A stretch of DNA of 64,000 bases from Lota lota (Eukaryota > Chordata > Actinopteri > Gadiformes > Lotidae): contig JACYXH010000088.1 of the NCBI GenBank assembly GCA_026745465.1, positions 445,001-509,000 of the forward strand. Reading direction: 5' to 3'. Made by a program: the position numbers and the translations under genes. Positions 13,976 through 64,000 of the stretch are shown one piece after another (within the stretch, counting starts at the first letter, position 1; every line of letters starts with the position of its first letter). Under the pieces are notes generated by a model. The model did no database searches. It was not told the origin of the DNA and saw only the letters and a program-made list of their open reading frames with translations.

Positions 13976-14813
13976 ACAGTGGACAGTACAGTGGACTATA
14001 AAGAAAAAAATAATAATGAACAAATGAGCAAACAAGTATGAAGTTGATTAAGATGGAAGGAGTAAGCGAGATCAGGTTTAGGATGTTTAAGTAATATTGA
14101 AAGATTCAAACATAAGATTCGACATGAATGGCTTCTGTTTCCCTAGCTGAGGTGTAACTTATTTTTTAGTTGGGTGATGATGTTTAAAGCTTTCATATTT
14201 ATCTGATTAGATTCATCCTAAATTAGTATTGAAGTTATACAGTAGACAAACAATTATATATTAATTTACCAACTACAGTAACAGCACCATATTTTGAGTA
14301 TAACAATATGACCTACATTGACATCTGTTTCACAATGGCAAATGTGAGCGCATTTACCCTCCATTGTTTAATCACATCCCAAAAGTTTATTGTACATCAT
14401 TGACAAAGTTTATAGACCACAATCCACTCAAAGGCCTGTTAGAATGCAGGGAGAGGGAAAAAACATACATTGCTTCATTAATGCCCGCAGATCTCCTCTT
14501 ATAAATAATACATACTGGTGAAGTTGAAAAAGTTGCTTGGAGATCATTTAACAGAAAAGTGTACAGCTGACAGATATGACAGAATGAATTTGGGGATGGT
14601 GAGGGGAAATTGCTATGCATCAGGCCCACTTGCAGCCTCAACGGGCTTAACAGCTTATCAGCGCTCTCTTTTGACGGCCACCATGGCCTTGCTTAAAGGG
14701 AAGTGCTGAATCACTCTAAACTTTTGACAGGGTTTATTACACAGATGGATGGCTGTTGTTGTTTTTTTGGTTTCATACTACTTAAATCGCAGACCAGTCC
14801 AATCCCACCGTTG

Positions 14814-14816
<3 letters not shown>

Positions 14817-14859
<43 letters not shown>
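14817..14859. repeat. (TG)n microsatellite
   Basis: About 21 TG units. Confidence 0.95.
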
Positions 14860-14863
<4 letters not shown>

Positions 14864-15459
14864 ATCTCTCTCTCTTTCTGTCTGTTGCTCGCCCTTTTCC
14901 ACAAAAGCAAGGACCTGTTAAAAAGCACTCCAGCCAACTCTTAAAGCTTCTTGTGTTTTTTTCCTTCCTTTTGGGAGAATCTCGCTGTGCCGCATAGAGC
15001 TGCTTAGTGATCAATAATGCACCGCTACATTGGTGGGATGTTGCAGTCCAATATGGCTGCCAACACTTAAACGACATCGCCAATAAGGGGAGGGGAGGAG
15101 GGGTTGGGGAATTATCACTTAGCACTTCGATAGGGCGTTTCAATAATTAGGATTACACGAACACTGAGGGTATAATAGCATATAATGAGGTTCAATGATA
15201 CACAAATAGTGGAACAGATCTAAAAGGTACACAGAAGACATAAATAAATGTTTTGTTTTAATGGCCAAAATAATGATACGTACTGTATGTGAAATGAACA
15301 GTGGACAGCTAAAAGCCTTACAGCAACTCAAACACTTTACTCTGTGGAATCCATCATTGGGAGTAATGTGAAACACCAGTGATACTATTGTATCATAGAA
15401 TACATGTTAACTAACAGTGAGGCAGAGTATCGTTAGTTCCCAATGCCTCCTTTTTCTTT

Positions 15460-15462
<3 letters not shown>

Positions 15463-15497
<35 letters not shown>
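15463..15497. repeat. G homopolymer, 35 nt
   Basis: Uninterrupted G run on the plus strand. Confidence 0.9.
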
Positions 15498-15499
<2 letters not shown>

Positions 15500-17113
15500 C
15501 AACCGACTACTGGAGACATTTTAAGGGAACATCTACTAAGACAAAGCACCAGACATTAAGCCTTAAAGACACGTCCCTTACACAGCTTATTATAGAGAAC
15601 TTCCACCACTGACATATTGCCTTGTACCACTAATGGAGACCCATCCTGTCTGACAATGTGACAAACTAGTAGCCTGGTGTTTAAAAAACGGCTGCAGATA
15701 GCTCACGACTTCAATATCAGTGAGGCAAGGGGTGCTTATAGGGGAATGTCATGCTTGCTATTTTCTAAAATAAGAGAGTACTGAGAGTAATTGCAGTTTG
15801 AAATTCTGCTGCTTGCACTTGCCGACAGTCCCTACATACTTCAGTGTAGAGAGCACTTGCCGACGGTCCCTTTGTAGCTCTAGTCAGTAAGTGTAAGTCC
15901 TAGTAAGAGTGTCTGTTGTCTATTCAAGGCTGAAATGTAAATGTTCCATCCTGAAATACCCCATCTGTTTTGTTTAACAAGCTATTGAGCAATGTAATGG
16001 GCGTATATAGAACATCAAACTAAAATCGCCGCGCCATGAGCTTTGCTTAACAGTTGCCGCAGATGCCATGCATGAGGATTATTAATAAGAAGGGATGCCA
16101 TACAAGCTTCTTGTTTGGTTATGTGAATATCGATTGCTGCTTCTGCGATCTCGATTAAAGATTGTTCACTATTTGGGATCACAACGTATTGCAGCCAAAG
16201 CCACCATGGAGGTATTTTTACAAAAGGGTTTTTTCATAATTTTGCTGCACTAGATAGTTTTCATAATAAAATTGATGACTTTAAATAAATGATAAGGAAA
16301 TGCCGAAGCCTACCTACTTTATTAGGTTGCAGTTTAGCAAAAGTTGCCATTTCATGTAGGTTCTTAGGATGATGCCAATGCACCGCCGGGCCTGCTGTGC
16401 GCAACAGAGAATGCACATGGATATTTATCAAGTAAACAGAAATAAATCTATAGGCCTAATAACTAATCGGATGTTTGTATAGTTGCATTTGAACAGTATC
16501 TTTTAATCTCACATACAACAATGTATTTTTTTATATAATATAATAGCAGCGCTTTGTGTTTGAGGCAGGTTTTTTGTTATTGCAACGGGAGAGACTGTGG
16601 CGGTAGAACTTAGACTGTGGCGGGTCTAATACATTAATGGGAAACATTGACAGATGTAACCAGCAGTAAAGGGGATTTGTAACTTTACTGACCTCTTCCA
16701 AACTTCCACCTTGATTGCTGCTTGTGTGACAGATCCCCTTTAAGCAAGTACTGCTCTAGGGCAGTTTTAAATTTATACTTGCTACACAGGTAAAATATAC
16801 AAAAAAAACAACAGTGTGGTAATGCGGGATGAATCATTAAAATGCAGCTAAGCATCCAAAGATTGATTAGTTTATAATCAAAATCCACACTGCCCTATGA
16901 AAGACATTGCTACAGTGAGTACAATTTAATGAAAGGCTAATCTGATTTGATCTGATCTGATGAGGATGGGAATAGCGCTTATGCCAAAACAAAAATAATA
17001 TTTTTGGGATGCAATATGGTTACAATCTGATGACCCAGAGATCTGGTTTCCCAAACAGATATTCAATACAACATGCTATATTAAACATGTCATTTTTTCA
17101 CTTACTTTAACAT

Positions 17114-17744
17114 TTAAAGGTGCAATATATAGAATTTAGTGGCATCTAGCAGTGGGGTTGCAGATTGCAACCAACAACAACGACCACGTGTATTAAACCC
17201 ATGTTGTCGATGATGTCATCGTCTACAACAGCATTGAGTAGCAAACTGTCAAGTGAGGCGGTTCCTTGATAGATTTATAAATTGTATTTAGTTACTTAGT
17301 CTGTTATTATCAAACTATAGGTCATATCTTAAAAGTAAGATAGCTATTATGAATGTAAAGGGGCAGTGAACCCAATATTGATATTATTAGGTTAGGCACC
17401 TATTGTAATTGGCAGTTTTATTATATATCTTTTTACTTGGTAAAACTGGTAATGTCGTATTTGATCTTCAACATAGTAATTTATGTCATTTTGTCACTGT
17501 TACTAAAAATATGTCCATTCTGGGCTGCTGTAGAAAGATGGCGTTGCAACATGGCGGGCTCCACGGAAGAGGACCCGCTCCCTATGTAGATATAAAGGGC
17601 TCATTCTAAGGCAAATAAAACACAATGATTCTTGTTTTCATGGGATTTTACACTAATTAAAACATACTAATTATGAATATTATATTCCTTTTCTGTCAAG
17701 TCCGTTCCACTAGTTGCCACTCACTTCTACTTACTGGACGTTTA
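17114..17744. mobile_element. Teleost MITE of the 'TTAAAGGTGCAATAT' family
   Basis: Left end TAAAGGTGCAATATATAGAA and right end (reverse strand) TAAACGTCCAGTAAGTAGAA are degraded inverted repeats. Interior phrases ATTTAGTGGCATCTAG, GGTTGCAGATTGCAACCAAC and TAGATATAAAGGGCTCATTC are typical of the family. No ORF. A partial copy lies at 12724-12800. Confidence 0.6.
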
Positions 17745-18245
17745 CGCAACGGTTTTAATGAGTCTGATTAGAGGCTGCCTTGGTGAGAGTTTTATAATCC
17801 CCATATGACCTGTGTCAGGTGGTGGAGTGATTCATTTTATACTCATGACCTTGCAGAGAAGTGGGATCATGGGGTTGATAGGGATTGAAATAGAGCATGA
17901 CTGGTTCTAATCAGGAAATCCACTAGGTATTATCATCACTAACAGGTTGCTATTTTACATTCATTTAGATGCATATATATACACACATACATATAAGTAA
18001 AAAAGTTAATTAGTTTGTACATTTACATAATATTATGTATAGATTTTGTTATTTTACATCCAAATCTAAATCAATCTAGATCTAGAATCTAGCTACTTCC
18101 TTTATGGCATAAACCTTATGTAGACTATCCGTTTCTCTGACAGGCTTAACAAAGGTGGGAGTTCACATGTGAAAAATAAAACATAACAGCATTATACCAT
18201 CATCAGGGTTAGGTAAAGAGAAAGGCTACACAAAAGTAACAGCAG

Positions 18246-18285
<40 letters not shown>
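18246..18285. repeat. C homopolymer, 40 nt
   Basis: Longest homopolymer of the window, on the plus strand. Confidence 0.9.
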
Positions 18286-18287
<2 letters not shown>

Positions 18288-19276
18288 CGCCGCCCTATTT
18301 AGTGGAGCTTTTCCAAGCGTGCTAAAGCAATAACATACAGGGATATAACCTGGAAGGCTGTCAGGGAGACAGGCCGAGGAGGCAAGCAGAGACGCTCGAG
18401 GATCTAGGAGTCCCTGCGTACTACTCACTGGCCCCACCAAACCGGGCAGATATACAACATGATAGGCCTAGGTCTGTTAAGGCTCTCTCCCTGCTTCCTG
18501 AGATGTCCCTCAGCCCAGCTCATAACTATTCAGTTGGCCCCCTCCCCAACTGGAAGCAAGGGACTGTCTCTCTGTCTTCTACATTACTCGCATAATAAAT
18601 ATGGATGTGTTATGGTTTTTTTGTTAAGCACTTAGCATTTATTATGTAGGCTTACCCTGTTACTTTTACAACTCTCCGATTTCTGCCCGGATGGTGGTGG
18701 TGCCTCAGATGGAGATGTGGAGACAACTGAAATACAGTAAATAATGTTAGTTTAATCCATGTTATAAATCCTAGCAAGGACACGTTTTCTCTCATATTTT
18801 GGTGCTAATGAATTTTTTACGACCTCTGGCATGGTCATAGATGAAATTGCTAGTAATACAATTTACTCTAATACTCGAACGTTGGTACAAAGTCTAAAAA
18901 ACTATTCAAAATCGATTATGTTTGTTACTCACTTGACTGTAAAACACATTTAAAAAAAAAAGCAATAAGTAATGACGATAGTTCTAGGTAACATATTGCA
19001 CAGCACTGTCACATTGTCGTAAAACGACACATTTAGGCTAAACGAGATTTGATATGCAGTTAGCAAAGGTTAAGTAATGCCAGTGCAAAGGATCAGACAT
19101 GTGAGAAGACAAACCCTTGCGATGCGAGGAGTAGTAAAGAGATTTATGTTATTAGAATTGGCAGTAAAGCCAGACATCTGAGTCAAACCGTGTGTCCGTA
19201 ACTTACTCGATAGAAAATGGAGACCTCAATTTAAGGCATAAATCTGTGAAGCAAATTTGTGTAGCCGACTTATTCC

Positions 19277-19279
<3 letters not shown>

Positions 19280-19311
<32 letters not shown>
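19280..19311. repeat. C homopolymer, 32 nt
   Basis: Uninterrupted C run downstream of gab1. Confidence 0.9.
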
Positions 19312-19312
<1 letters not shown>

Positions 19313-20003
19313 ATGCTGGAAACGACGCGGAAGATGCTGCACATGTTTAACCTAACGTTACAATTTAACCAAAGGGCATATCTATTGTCGTCTACAGCCA
19401 GCTGTCGTTTGTAAAACCAAGGTTGTGGTTTTAAGAATGATAACCAAGCCTACTAAGTGGGTCGGGCGAGGGCATAGAGTCTAGGCCATACTTTGCACTT
19501 CTGGAATCGATCCTGAACAAGTTACAAGCTAGCTAATTAAATGTCCACAACAGATGACAGCTTCTTACCTATTTTTTTTACCTCGTTGGATATCATGACT
19601 TCGGACAACATATCAGAACTTCTAAAACTAAAAGCAGTGTCAGTAAAGTTTGTTTTGTAACGTAGCTTCTTCAGGCGGGGAGCAAAGCAATTGGTTTCCC
19701 AAGCAACGCCGCCACCTGGTGTTCAATTAACGAATTTGTGCTAACAAAAGCAAAGAAAATATAGCCTTGCTAGACATTCCTTGTAAACGTCATTGTCATA
19801 CTTTTCCAGAGATTTTGGAAAGTCTGGACGTTTTTAATAAAAGTAACATAAATATCATTCTTTACCCAGTAACCTCTCTGTAATTGGCCTGTTGAATCCT
19901 TAAAGTGTAAGTATTCAAGAACCTTCCTGGAAATTTTTAAACTACACTTACAACCCCAAATGCGTAAACAATCACAGGGGACAAATGCATAAAATGTTGT
20001 GAT

Positions 20004-20009
20004 TTTATT
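20004..20009 (-). terminator. Candidate polyadenylation signal of gab1 (AATAAA)
   Basis: AATAAA on the minus strand about 1.6 kb after the stop codon, followed within 40 bases by GT-rich sequence (around 19945-19980). That is the usual arrangement of a cleavage site. An ATTAAA at about 20680-20685 is an alternative. The segment 20010-21610 would then be the 3' UTR: AT-rich, without recognised repeats. Confidence 0.45.
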
Positions 20010-21610
20010 TAGTCCACTTTAAAATTGACAATTTCTCTAGAATCATTAAAAAATAACAATCCGATTTGCAGTCCACATCACATCTAAACTGCAAGAAAGA
20101 AAACACGTGTAAAATTGACATCATAGGCACAGTTTTCAGTATAAGTACTACATGCTTAAATAGCTTATGGCATAATATATACAGCAAAAAATGTTGATCT
20201 CCGGTGCTTATATACTTGGGACTTTTGACTCCAGAGTTGACAGGGTTAGTAAGACTAAGGCTAAAAACATAATAAACACGGTATTTACAAATGATTTGTT
20301 TGAACTTGTTAAGGCAGTCCGATGATTAGCCAAGAGTGTATAATGCTCAGATTGAAATAAATTAAAAACTAAGAGGAAAAAGAAAGTGAAAGACGAAACC
20401 AAACAAAAATGACTGAAACTTACTGACTGGTGGTAATCAAAGTTAGCGCTTTGTTGAGATTACTACCACACATTTGTCTGCATGGCGTGAGAACATGGAG
20501 CTATTTGTAAATGTGACATCCAGCCGAAAAATAAAATCAAAACAAATAAAATAAATAAAGAAATAGCGGTTAGTATTTCCCAACATGAAAGTACCTGATA
20601 TCCTATCTTTCACCCAAGTTTGATACCTGTGCATAACTTATAGAAAGCCAGTCACTTTCTTTAGAGAACTCACAGTAATTTAATCCCTTCTCACACCTTC
20701 CGATACCATCGAGCCAGGCACAGGATTCTACCCTGCAGAATCCACATACCTAGGAGCAAAACACTCGGGATATTCCGTATTACAAATAAAGGGCACTTTT
20801 TTTGTTGTTTATATACATAACACTTTTGTACACAAAATTGGCTGTTTGCATGGAAATCCACACTTGTTGTTAGGGAGAAACGGTGCACTACACTGTCCTT
20901 TTTCTTACCGGCATTTTCCTACACAACAGCGTTTTGGAAAATCCTCCATTTCATGAATGAACTGCAGAAACTGACCTCTGAACTGGGTCCGTACAAAGCA
21001 TATTAGTCTTTTTTTAAATCTCATAGCCTTGAGAGTGGGAGAAATTAAGTGACATCGACGTTCACTTGGTACGGGAAGGGGGAGGGATATATTTTTCACC
21101 TTTACTCTCCCTCAAAACAGAATCCATCAGCATCATAATTTAACGGAAATGTCAGTCCTTCTTTCCTCCAGTAGTTGACCAAAAATAAAAAAAAAGCTCC
21201 ATCGATGTTGTAAAAGGAGGAGGTGGGGGAGTGAATCTTCAGATATGATTCATCCGTTTTTTGTTCAACTCCAAGCTCCTTAAGCTATCTCCATCCTTAT
21301 TTTCCTCTTCCCGGTCTACCTGCTTTCAGACTGCACACAACACAGCTTATTCCTGGCTCCAACCACCCCCTCCGTCGCCTTCCCCGAAATCACCAACCAC
21401 AGGGGGGCTGAGTGCCTGTCCCAGCCCCGCCATCCCCTCCCCCAAAGAGAAGTGTAAACTAAAGCCAGTTCAGTTGGTTGCGGGAGCTCCGCCCTGGTTC
21501 CAACCAACCAAAGAATCTCAGTGATGTGGTAGACTGCAGGCGCCAGAGTACATCCTCAGCCAAACGGGAAGCAAAGGGTGGGCGGCTAGGTGGTGACGGG
21601 GAGTGGGGGA
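20010..21610 (-). other. Probable gab1 3' UTR
   Basis: Non-coding sequence directly after the gab1 stop, free of the microsatellites and SINE-like repeats that fill the flanks. GC-rich for the first 250 bases and AT-rich after that. Its end is set only by the candidate AATAAA at 20004-20009. Confidence 0.45.
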
Positions 21611-59967
<38,357 letters not shown>

Positions 59968-60650
59968 GTTTGCCTCTTTCTTCCTTTCCGTAAAGAGTGA
60001 GAGAAGTTTGTAATCGGGATGCGACACCTGAAAAACATTGATTGAGCCATTCAAAAGAAGAAGAACAAAGTTCATGTCATGTTTTTGATAGCTGGTGCAA
60101 TACATACCTCCTTCCCCGAAATGGCGAGTCACCACCAATGTTATCCAGAGAAAAGAAAATACCAGATTTTCGCGAATTAAAATCTATATACAAATCCTTA
60201 AGATGTATTCGAATGCAAGTCGCAGGGGTGCATTGTTTTTTTCTCCCGAGTAACAATCGTTAATAGCTTTATTTTCCCAGATCGAAACGCTGGGGCAAAA
60301 CAAGCGCGGACAAGTGAAACTCCAAGTTTATGATTCTATAAGACGCTTCGTGCAATTCCTGTAAAAGTGAAGCGATTCGCTTTTGGTGGGGATTGGATCT
60401 TTGTATTCCTCATTGTTCCGATGCATATTCGATTCAGCAAAACAGTTTTGGTACAAAGGAAACAGTTGAGCCACCGATCTTCCCACCGATCTACTTTTAC
60501 GGTTCCTTAATTTAGATTGACATTGTGCCTCGGTCTTTCCCTAGACTCGCCCTCCTTCGGAACACATAAACTGAGAGGGGATCCAGATTTGTAGCGTTAT
60601 CCCGGTCTACTGCAATGCATTTCCTTGTCTCTTTCTTCCTAAGAGCTGCG
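59968..60650 (-). promoter_or_regulatory. gab1 5' UTR and probable promoter region
   Basis: Directly upstream of the gab1 start codon. The minus strand shows a TTTTTCAG acceptor-like site followed by GTGTCGC at about 60028, so the 5' UTR may be spliced. CpG content rises between about 60270 and 60600. I see no firm TATA box or initiator, so the transcription start cannot be placed. Confidence 0.3.
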
Positions 60651-62430
60651 TACGCCAGTTAACTGTCCCCGGAGATATAATAATAAGAACATGATAAGCA
60701 TAAAAATAACAACAACAACATCAACAACGATGACAAGGAGAATAATATGGAGTTTGGTTAATAATTTGACAAAGCAATATCCGAAACATGTAACGGAAAC
60801 GGATATCCCTTTATCGAAAGACCCTCCCGGTCTCTCGCCTTCAAACCCATGTTACTAAAAGTCCCGCCCTCTCTCGCTAGTAACGCCAATTTGTAGCACC
60901 CCGTTACGGTTGTTGTTACGAGGTTACGGAACACAGGGGGAGAGGCGGTGGCATGGATAGTAACCACGGGACATGTAGTTCCCCACTGCTCCCGGTTTGT
61001 CACGAACAATAGAAGAGAAAATGCCTGGTTGGTGGGATCACATGTAATGGGGTATTACTTTGGACATCTTATTATATAGAACCAAAAATGAAAGTCCCGC
61101 CATGCGATTTCCTCAATCTGCACTATCAATGACCCAAACATGTGCGCAACCATTATGTTCCAATTACTCTGGCTAGACATCACACAACTTAAGCAGCTGC
61201 ATTGGTGATTTTTTCATAGGCCCAACTACAAGACAAAAAAGTAATTCCTAAAATGTATTCCAGATTATTATTTTTTCAAACGACATAATAGAACCGTCCA
61301 GATTAGATGCCTTCCTTATGGGCGTGTAATAGGAATCCCTTCGGAATGTTATAGTGATGGTAATTGCCTCGGAGTGCTGGTGCCTCTTAGTCAGTTTTAG
61401 TCATTATGGGAAGAATTGCGTAGGTTGTAGCCTGCTAGATATATGCATGGCCACTTAGTGTGTTTAATGTTGTCACTGGCGAATGGCCAAATTTATTAAT
61501 TCAATGTAGGCCTACTTATGTTATAGTAGGCCTACTAGGCCTGCATACTGTTGGGACTGTTTTAATGCCAATTTATCCAAATGTACCTTTTTTTAATGGG
61601 TATGCTGAAATTGCACATATTTCCATAGGGCTGCAACATATTGTTAAGGTCCAAAATATATTCCATCATCTAAATCATTATCAATATTGTCTAGCTCCGA
61701 ATTAAAACAGTATAGATTGTATAGCATTGTAAGTTAAGTTCCTGAATAGTATAGCATGCACTTTAAACAGTTAAAATAAAAAAAGGTGAAAATTAAAGTT
61801 CAACAGCAGTAAAGATTTTAATCTCAAATAATCACCATGCATTTTACTTTTCTGTACACCCCATCAACCAAATATGGTTTAAAAAGCATTTTTGTTGTTT
61901 TTCTGCAGTTTTTGTATTGAAAAGGACATGTTTTCGTAAATTAGCAGTGTACCACATAATATTCACAGAGAACTTCCCGTTATAACTTATTATTCAAAAC
62001 TATAAATACAATGATTGCATACAGTATAAAACATGCATATTAGCAAAGTAAATAAAAGTTCATCTTAAGAAAGAGAGCGTAGAGTTATGGATACAGAGCA
62101 CACACAATTTAAGAGCAAGGACAATTTAACATCGTCCATATTCAGCGATTTTCTCAAACGCAAAAGTGTGGGAGTTTGCATGAGTGCTCATTTTAGCATT
62201 ATGACAAAGAAAAACTATCTTCAAGTAAAACTTGATGATGTATTGAGATCCTAACTGGAAGAAAAAAAAATCTGTTGACTAAAACACTTTGGCATTAAAG
62301 TCAAACAAAATGTAACAAGGATAAATGTATTTTAATAGACAAAACATGTCATTTGTAGTTTTGCCATAACTTTCAAGTTCATTTTGGTTATGCCATATTC
62401 TTTTTTTTAAGGGTCAGAAAGCATATTCAT

Positions 62431-62544
<114 letters not shown>

Positions 62545-62774
62545 TATTGTCAATAAAAAAGGTCCTCAGATTTAGATAATAACACTTTATGCGCCAGCCG
62601 CCCACGTGATTCCAGGGGGTAAAACATTAGTCCTTAATACACGCTTTATGGTACAAGAGGGGAAACTCCAGTAGTCTCGGACCCATTAGTGTTCTCCATT
62701 AGTTTGTAAGTCAGCGGTGGCAGTTCTTTTACTACACAAGTCTCTCTTTCGGTTTCGGACAGTTGCCCCTGTGT

Positions 62775-62939
62775 TCAGAAGACCAGTCTGCTGACGGTGT
62801 TGAAGCCCCCTCCACCTCCTCCTCCACCCGAGGGTCCGCAGCTCCCTGGGGGGTCGTTGTCGTCGGAGCCGTTGTGCTTGAAGGAGCAGGAGGACGAGGA
62901 AGCCTGGATCGCCTGGGCTCGGGCGTTCAGCTCCTGTTC
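62775..62939 (-). CDS. usp38: Ubiquitin-specific peptidase 38 (USP38), last coding exon
   Basis: 54 residues and TGA: EQELNARAQAIQASSSSCSF, KHNGSDDNDPPGSCGPSGGG, then GGGGFNTVSRLVF. Human USP38 ends EQELNARARALQAASASCSF...DDNDPPGSCGPTGGGG...FNTVGRLVF, an almost residue-for-residue match. Acceptor ATCAG at 62940. The glycine run is an ancient feature of the family. The USP catalytic domain lies upstream; this is its C-terminal tail. Confidence 0.96.
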   Translation of the reverse strand, partial: EQELNARAQAIQASSSSCSFKHNGSDDNDPPGSCGPSGGGGGGGGFNTVSRLVF

Positions 62940-63594
62940 CTGATAAAGTTAGAGAGAAAGAGAGAGAGAGAGAGAGAGATATATTTGACCTAATGGATGG
63001 AGTTAAAACATTATATGAATTGTTGCTTTTTTGTTCTGAATTGTTCTTCATTTTAAAGGGATGCTTTGGGGGCTGGATGTAATCGAGGGCCCTTATTCAA
63101 ATGTTTATCTGATCCAACCCTGGAATTTAGCGTGAGCAAAAATTAGATTGCATGTAGTGTGTCCAACAGCGTTCTCTAGCTGTGTTTTATTTCAAGTCAC
63201 CTTCACGTGTGGCTCACTGACAAATAGTTTCCTTGAATTATGATTACATGCTTATTAGGAAACTAAAGGGAACAGTTTGTGATCCCAGTTAAGTTGGAGT
63301 AATAGAGATGGCGGTTTCCACACAATGTTTCTTTTAGGTTGCCACATATATAATAATGTAATTGTGCATATGTATATTGAATACATCAACCGTTTCCCAG
63401 TGAACATTCAAGATGAAGCAGTGTAATGTACACAGTCAGTTCAACAGACAGACCACCACAGCACAATATCTCAATCTCAGATGTCGGACTCAATGAAAAA
63501 GTCCACAGTCACATGTGTGATAATCATTAGTGCTGGCTTAATCCTGCGAATGAGGCTAATTCCTCTGTGCATTCCAGTGCCTTGGTGGGCTCAC
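62940..63594 (-). other. usp38 last intron
   Basis: 655 bases between two usp38 coding exons with GT-AG ends. Contains a short (GA)n run at about 62954-62980. Nothing else recognised. Confidence 0.9.
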
Positions 63595-64000
63595 CTGTAA
63601 GTACAGCTTGTTGTCCTTAGTGATAGCGTCCAACAGCTCCTTCTGCAGGGGGGGCTCGGCGCTCGTGCTCATCCCGTTGGGTGTCCCTCCCCTGCCGGGG
63701 TCCAGCACGCTGGCCTCCTGCTTCCTGTAGACGAGCACGTACGCTGTGTCCTTGGGGAAGCGGTCGGTCACGTTCTGCACCGACTGGAAGGACGTGAAGG
63801 ACACCCGGCTGTCGTTGAACAGCATCCAGTCCCTCCGCCCCTGGGCACCGCCTGGCCATGCCTCTGCCTGCGTGGACAGCGGTCTCGTCATGGCAGCGCT
63901 CCCGGGGCCCGCCTCCTCCCCTGCCTCCAGATGCCGTTTCTCGAGAGTCGATTGGCCGGTGAGCGGATGCCGCCGGCCGTCGGCGCCGCTGAGGCTGCGG
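63595..64000 (-). CDS. usp38: USP38, penultimate coding exon (partial, cut by window end)
   Basis: Open to the window edge. Reads RSLSGADGRRHPLTGQSTLE and on through DWMLFNDSRVSFTSFQSV, DRFPKDTAYVLVYRKQ, PPLQKELLDAITKDNKLYLQ, ending at a GTGAGC donor at 63594. LFNDSRVSFTSFQSVQ..RFPKDTAYVL is the end of the USP fold, where the strand after the catalytic His box is found in this family. The first 50 residues are a variable insert rich in Gly, Ala and Arg. USP38 removes ubiquitin from substrates in the nucleus and cytosol. The rest of the gene lies beyond 64000. Confidence 0.94.

Larger units (their letters stand above)
17745..20003. other. Non-coding with two long C runs, no gene recognised
   Basis: Holds the C40 and C32 homopolymers. 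A slightly GC-richer patch around 19660-19720 resembles nothing I can name. Confidence 0.5.

Overview
The window looks like teleost fish nuclear DNA. It holds two spliced genes on the minus strand with clear vertebrate orthologs, separated by AT-rich non-coding sequence. That sequence is unusually full of long dinucleotide and tetranucleotide microsatellites, long homopolymeric C or G runs, and familiar teleost dispersed repeats (tRNA-derived SINEs, an L2-type LINE, hAT-like MITEs). The density of (AC)n arrays resembles what is known of cod-like fishes (Gadiformes), but that placement is inference and only 'teleost' is firm.

Layout. (1) 1-20003: no coding gene recognised. It lies downstream of gab1 and contains a hAT-like MITE with an intact 8-bp target duplication (2590-3885), SINE copies, a broken L2 LINE (10704-11760), other DNA-transposon fragments, microsatellites and poly-C/poly-G tracts. 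(2) 20004-59967: the complete gab1 coding sequence (GRB2-associated binder 1) in 12 exons, minus strand, start codon at 59967 and stop at 21611. All exons were joined by hand; every junction is GT-AG and in frame. They give 776 residues with a 31-codon cassette exon and 745 without it. Intron 1 alone is 26.4 kb and carries most of the repeats. (3) 59968-62774: gab1 5' flank and usp38 3' flank. (4) 62775-64000: the last two coding exons of usp38 (ubiquitin-specific peptidase 38), minus strand, cut by the window end. The usp38-gab1 order matches the human 4q31 neighbourhood.

The two genes share a neighbourhood, not a pathway. Gab1 is a membrane-recruited docking scaffold (PH domain, GRB2-SH3 ligands, three YVPM PI3K sites, two SHP2 sites) acting below MET/EGFR-type receptors. 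USP38 is a deubiquitinase.

The most interesting observations are: the conserved phase-symmetric cassette exon at 25392-25484; a second, unreported-looking, phase-matched candidate cassette exon at 29752-29844 whose peptide echoes the end of exon 4; a third exon-like segment at 22748-22823 whose entry phase does not fit; a perfect 54-bp-arm hairpin in intron 1; and about a dozen C/G homopolymers, two of them just upstream of gab1 splice acceptors. I found no convincing novel multi-gene system.
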